Shown piece by piece: positions 62,352 through 64,000 of a stretch of DNA of 64,000 nucleotides. The notes under the pieces are model-generated. The model did no database searches. It was given only the letters and a program-made list of their open reading frames with translations, and had not been told where the DNA came from. This stretch comes from Saprospirales bacterium. GTDB lineage: Bacteria; Bacteroidota; Bacteroidia; Chitinophagales; Saprospiraceae. The stretch spans positions 75,504-139,503 of the forward strand of contig JADJBL010000013.1 in assembly GCA_016703765.1 (NCBI GenBank). Reading direction: 5' to 3'. The position numbers were made by a program, and so were the translations under genes. Within the stretch, counting starts at the first letter, position 1. Each line of letters opens with the position of its first letter.

Positions 62352-62704
62352 GATTAATTGAAGTTGTTTCAAAAATTAAATATTGGAAAGGATCTATCAA
62401 AAAAGGAATCAATCATGCGGGTAGGGCAAGTGCAAATCAACCTGTCTTTTATGATAAAGATATAGAATCGCTTGCCCCTCCTCCTCTTTTCTTTTCTCCA
62501 GGGCCTGTTATTCAAAAACAGGAAGGCTCGGAAAGGTCTATGAAACGTGTGACCCGGAAGATGAAATGTATTATCAGGAAGAAGATGCATGTTATCCGGA
62601 AGAAGAAATGTATTATCCGGAAGAAGAAACGGCTCTGCCTGAAGAAGTATGTTATGAAGGAGAAGAAGTCTGTTATGATGATGATCAGGATACTTCTCCT
62701 TTAA
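62348..62704 (+). CDS. LAS-type metallopeptidase-like protein, N-terminal segment (frameshifted)
   Basis: The ATG at 62348 overlaps the stop of the previous gene, so the two are coupled. The start MRLIEVVSKIKYWKGSIKKG is basic and not a signal peptide. It is followed by APPPLFFSPGPVIQKQEGSE, resembling the FFxP..IQxK stretch before the eCIS-core (DUF4157) domain of Bacteroidota proteins. The frame is lost at A3 (62532-62534). One added A gives GSEKVYETCDPEDEMYYQEE and joins the next segment. Residues encoded after 62534 here are artefacts. Confidence 0.6.
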   Translation: MRLIEVVSKIKYWKGSIKKGINHAGRASANQPVFYDKDIESLAPPPLFFSPGPVIQKQEGSERSMKRVTRKMKCIIRKKMHVIRKKKCIIRKKKRLCLKKYVMKEKKSVMMMIRILLL

Positions 62705-63393
62705 CTGCCACAATAGAAAAAGACACCGCAGGAAACCCGTCGGGCGTTCGGGTGGAATACCAGGGAAAACAGGTGGTTTTACCTGTGAATTCGGATGGCT
62801 TGGTAGAAATGCAGGATGGAAGTGGAAATGTCAAAGGGGCTGGTGATTTGTCGTTTGGCAAATTTTTGAAAACCTATAAGCCCGATGACGTGGAGGAGGA
62901 TCGATATATGAACCCCCAGACAGCTGCCGGCCTTATCAACGCATTAGGTTCCTTTCTCCAATCACATCCGCAGGCGGAAATTCTCACGGGCGACGCATCA
63001 ACGGGAAAAGGGAATTCACCAAGGCTTGCCAAAGGGTCAGATACAAGGCACGAAACACATTATGATGGATCTGCATTCGACGGGAGGTATTTGGATAAAT
63101 ACGGTAAATCTAACCAAGGGCCCGTCAATTTTGACACCGATGCCAATTTCGAACTTTTCCATGCTCATGTCCAACAGGGATTTCGTTTTGTGGTAGTCGG
63201 CACCAACAAAATGTTCAACTCCTTGTACACCAAGCTAAAAGAGCTTAAAAAAACGTATAAGGACTTGGGCGTTATCAGAGATGGCGGGCACAACGACCAC
63301 TTTCATTTAGGGATTAAAAGGGTCGTTAAAAGTCAAACCAGTTTCAAAATCATTGCAATTACCCATGTCTGGAATAATATCAAAAACCTTTAA
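62566..63393 (+). CDS. LAS-type metallopeptidase-like protein, acidic repeat and catalytic region
   Basis: Coding is supported from about 62535. An acidic Tyr/Glu repeat (MYYQEE, ACYPEE, MYYPEE, VCYEGEE) precedes a short linker domain. The C-terminal part carries zinc-peptidase motifs of the LAS group (MepA, VanY, lysostaphin): THYDGSAFD, matching (S/T)HxxGxAxD, near 63055, and GGHNDHFHLGI near 63290. It probably cuts peptidoglycan cross-links. No signal peptide is seen in the joined 348-residue protein. With the preceding gene it forms a pair of wall-acting enzymes. Confidence 0.65.
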   Translation: MYYQEEDACYPEEEMYYPEEETALPEEVCYEGEEVCYDDDQDTSPLTATIEKDTAGNPSGVRVEYQGKQVVLPVNSDGLVEMQDGSGNVKGAGDLSFGKFLKTYKPDDVEEDRYMNPQTAAGLINALGSFLQSHPQAEILTGDASTGKGNSPRLAKGSDTRHETHYDGSAFDGRYLDKYGKSNQGPVNFDTDANFELFHAHVQQGFRFVVVGTNKMFNSLYTKLKELKKTYKDLGVIRDGGHNDHFHLGIKRVVKSQTSFKIIAITHVWNNIKNL

Positions 63394-63460
63394 ATAAATC
63401 TGTATTTTTTATTCACTGATCTCAGCTCGATTTTAGCTAAATAATTGTACATAAAAACAG

Positions 63461-63946
63461 TTGCCGTATGAACAGAAAACTACTTTATTTTTTCCGCTTC
63501 TTCTTCTCCTGTCCCTCGTGAGTCGCGCTCAGGGGACTTTCACAGCAACCGGCGCTAGGGTGACCAACAGCGCCATGACGATTGAGTACTCTTTGGGAGA
63601 GATTTATACAAAGCCCATCGGTACGCCTTGTTCTACAGTATTTTATTTGGTTGGCGTTATTCAATCAACCGCTGAATGCACGACAGGAACAATAGAAGAT
63701 CCATTCGGCAACCAATACACCGTGAAATGCTACCCCAATCCTGCGGAGGGATTGATAACTGTAGAAACGGATTTCCCCGGTTTCCGGGAATACCGGCTTA
63801 CCGACATCGCTGCTCAAACAGTTGCCGGTGGGACACTTGAAAATTCGAGTATCGATCTGACAACCCTTCCCTCTGGAACGTACCTGCTTACCCTGGTGTC
63901 AAACGACTATCAGGTTTTTAAAACCTTCAAAATCATTAAACTATGA
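63461..63946 (+). CDS. Small T9SS-sorted secreted protein (start region frameshifted)
   Basis: The natural start is ATG 63468 (MNRKLLYFF), but the frame breaks at the T6 run 63488-63493. One added T gives a signal peptide MNRKLLYFFPLLLLLSLVSR ending AQG. As read, only TTG at 63461 opens the frame. The mature protein is short (FTATGARVTNSAMTIEYSLG, then a Cys-containing loop) and ends in a type A T9SS sorting domain (CYPNPAEGLITVETDFPG, LPSGTYLLTLVSND). Its stop overlaps the next start (ATGA). Confidence 0.8.
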   Translation: MPYEQKTTLFFPLLLLLSLVSRAQGTFTATGARVTNSAMTIEYSLGEIYTKPIGTPCSTVFYLVGVIQSTAECTTGTIEDPFGNQYTVKCYPNPAEGLITVETDFPGFREYRLTDIAAQTVAGGTLENSSIDLTTLPSGTYLLTLVSNDYQVFKTFKIIKL

Positions 63947-64000
63947 GATTGTTTTTCACAAGCTTAGTCACCCTTTTTAGTTTTGCTTTCCTATATGGCC
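63943..64000 (+). CDS. Start of an exported protein, cut by the window end
   Basis: ATG at 63943 overlaps the preceding stop and reads MRLFFTSLVTLFSFAFLYG to the window end, a clear signal-peptide start. Nothing more can be said of the product. Coupling suggests it acts with the small T9SS protein. Confidence 0.6.
   Translation, partial: MRLFFTSLVTLFSFAFLYG

Overview
The window comes from a member of the Bacteroidota, most likely the Saprospiria/Saprospiraceae. The grounds are type IX secretion (T9SS) C-terminal sorting domains on at least four proteins, huge secreted proteins built from HYR, GEVED and SdrD_B-like repeats, PorP/SprF and PorE-like genes, Bacteroidota-type promoters (TTTG about 19-21 nt before TAnnTTTG) and many short lipoprotein signals. 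No rRNA, tRNA, CRISPR array, phage or transposase gene was seen.

Layout. 1-3715: two MbnP-like proteins followed by two MbnH-like di-heme peroxidases, overlapping head to tail. 3716-6943: a structured non-coding stretch, a zinc-ribbon protein and an FG-GAP/VCBS secreted protein. 7022-7630: a Uma2-family nuclease. 7625-16381 (minus): a TetR-TolC-HlyD-ATPase-ATPase-permease-permease export operon, plus a second ATPase/permease pair. 16549-20500: a propeller sensor histidine kinase and a LytTR response regulator. 20501-21509: a 1-kb non-coding region with several terminator-like hairpins. 21510-43025: one giant gene of about 7,170 codons with ten GEVED repeats, an array of 93-residue repeats, a dockerin-like and a cohesin-like region and a T9SS tail. 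43388-49996: a small secreted protein and a second large protein whose C-terminal part is paralogous to the first. 50128-53939 (minus): a three-gene set of copper-amine-oxidase-like lipoprotein, membrane-anchored propeller and di-heme peroxidase. 54048-60679: PolX-like protein, DUF1573 lipoprotein, UbiA prenyltransferase, PorP/SprF, PorE-like protein and DUF4870 protein. 60900-64000: two cell-wall-enzyme-like proteins without signal peptides, a small T9SS protein and the start of another gene.

Themes. Surface display dominates: giant T9SS cargo, PorP/SprF and PorE-like partners. A second theme is di-heme (MauG/MbnH/CcpA-type) enzymes placed beside candidate protein substrates, which occurs twice. 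A third is an intergenic vocabulary of short repeated words arranged as long inverted repeats.

Caution. About eighteen reading-frame breaks occur. All seven breaks outside the giant gene are single missing bases, six of them in mononucleotide runs, so residual sequencing or assembly error is the most likely cause. Broken genes are listed as their separate open segments, with the junction and the correction that restores the frame.
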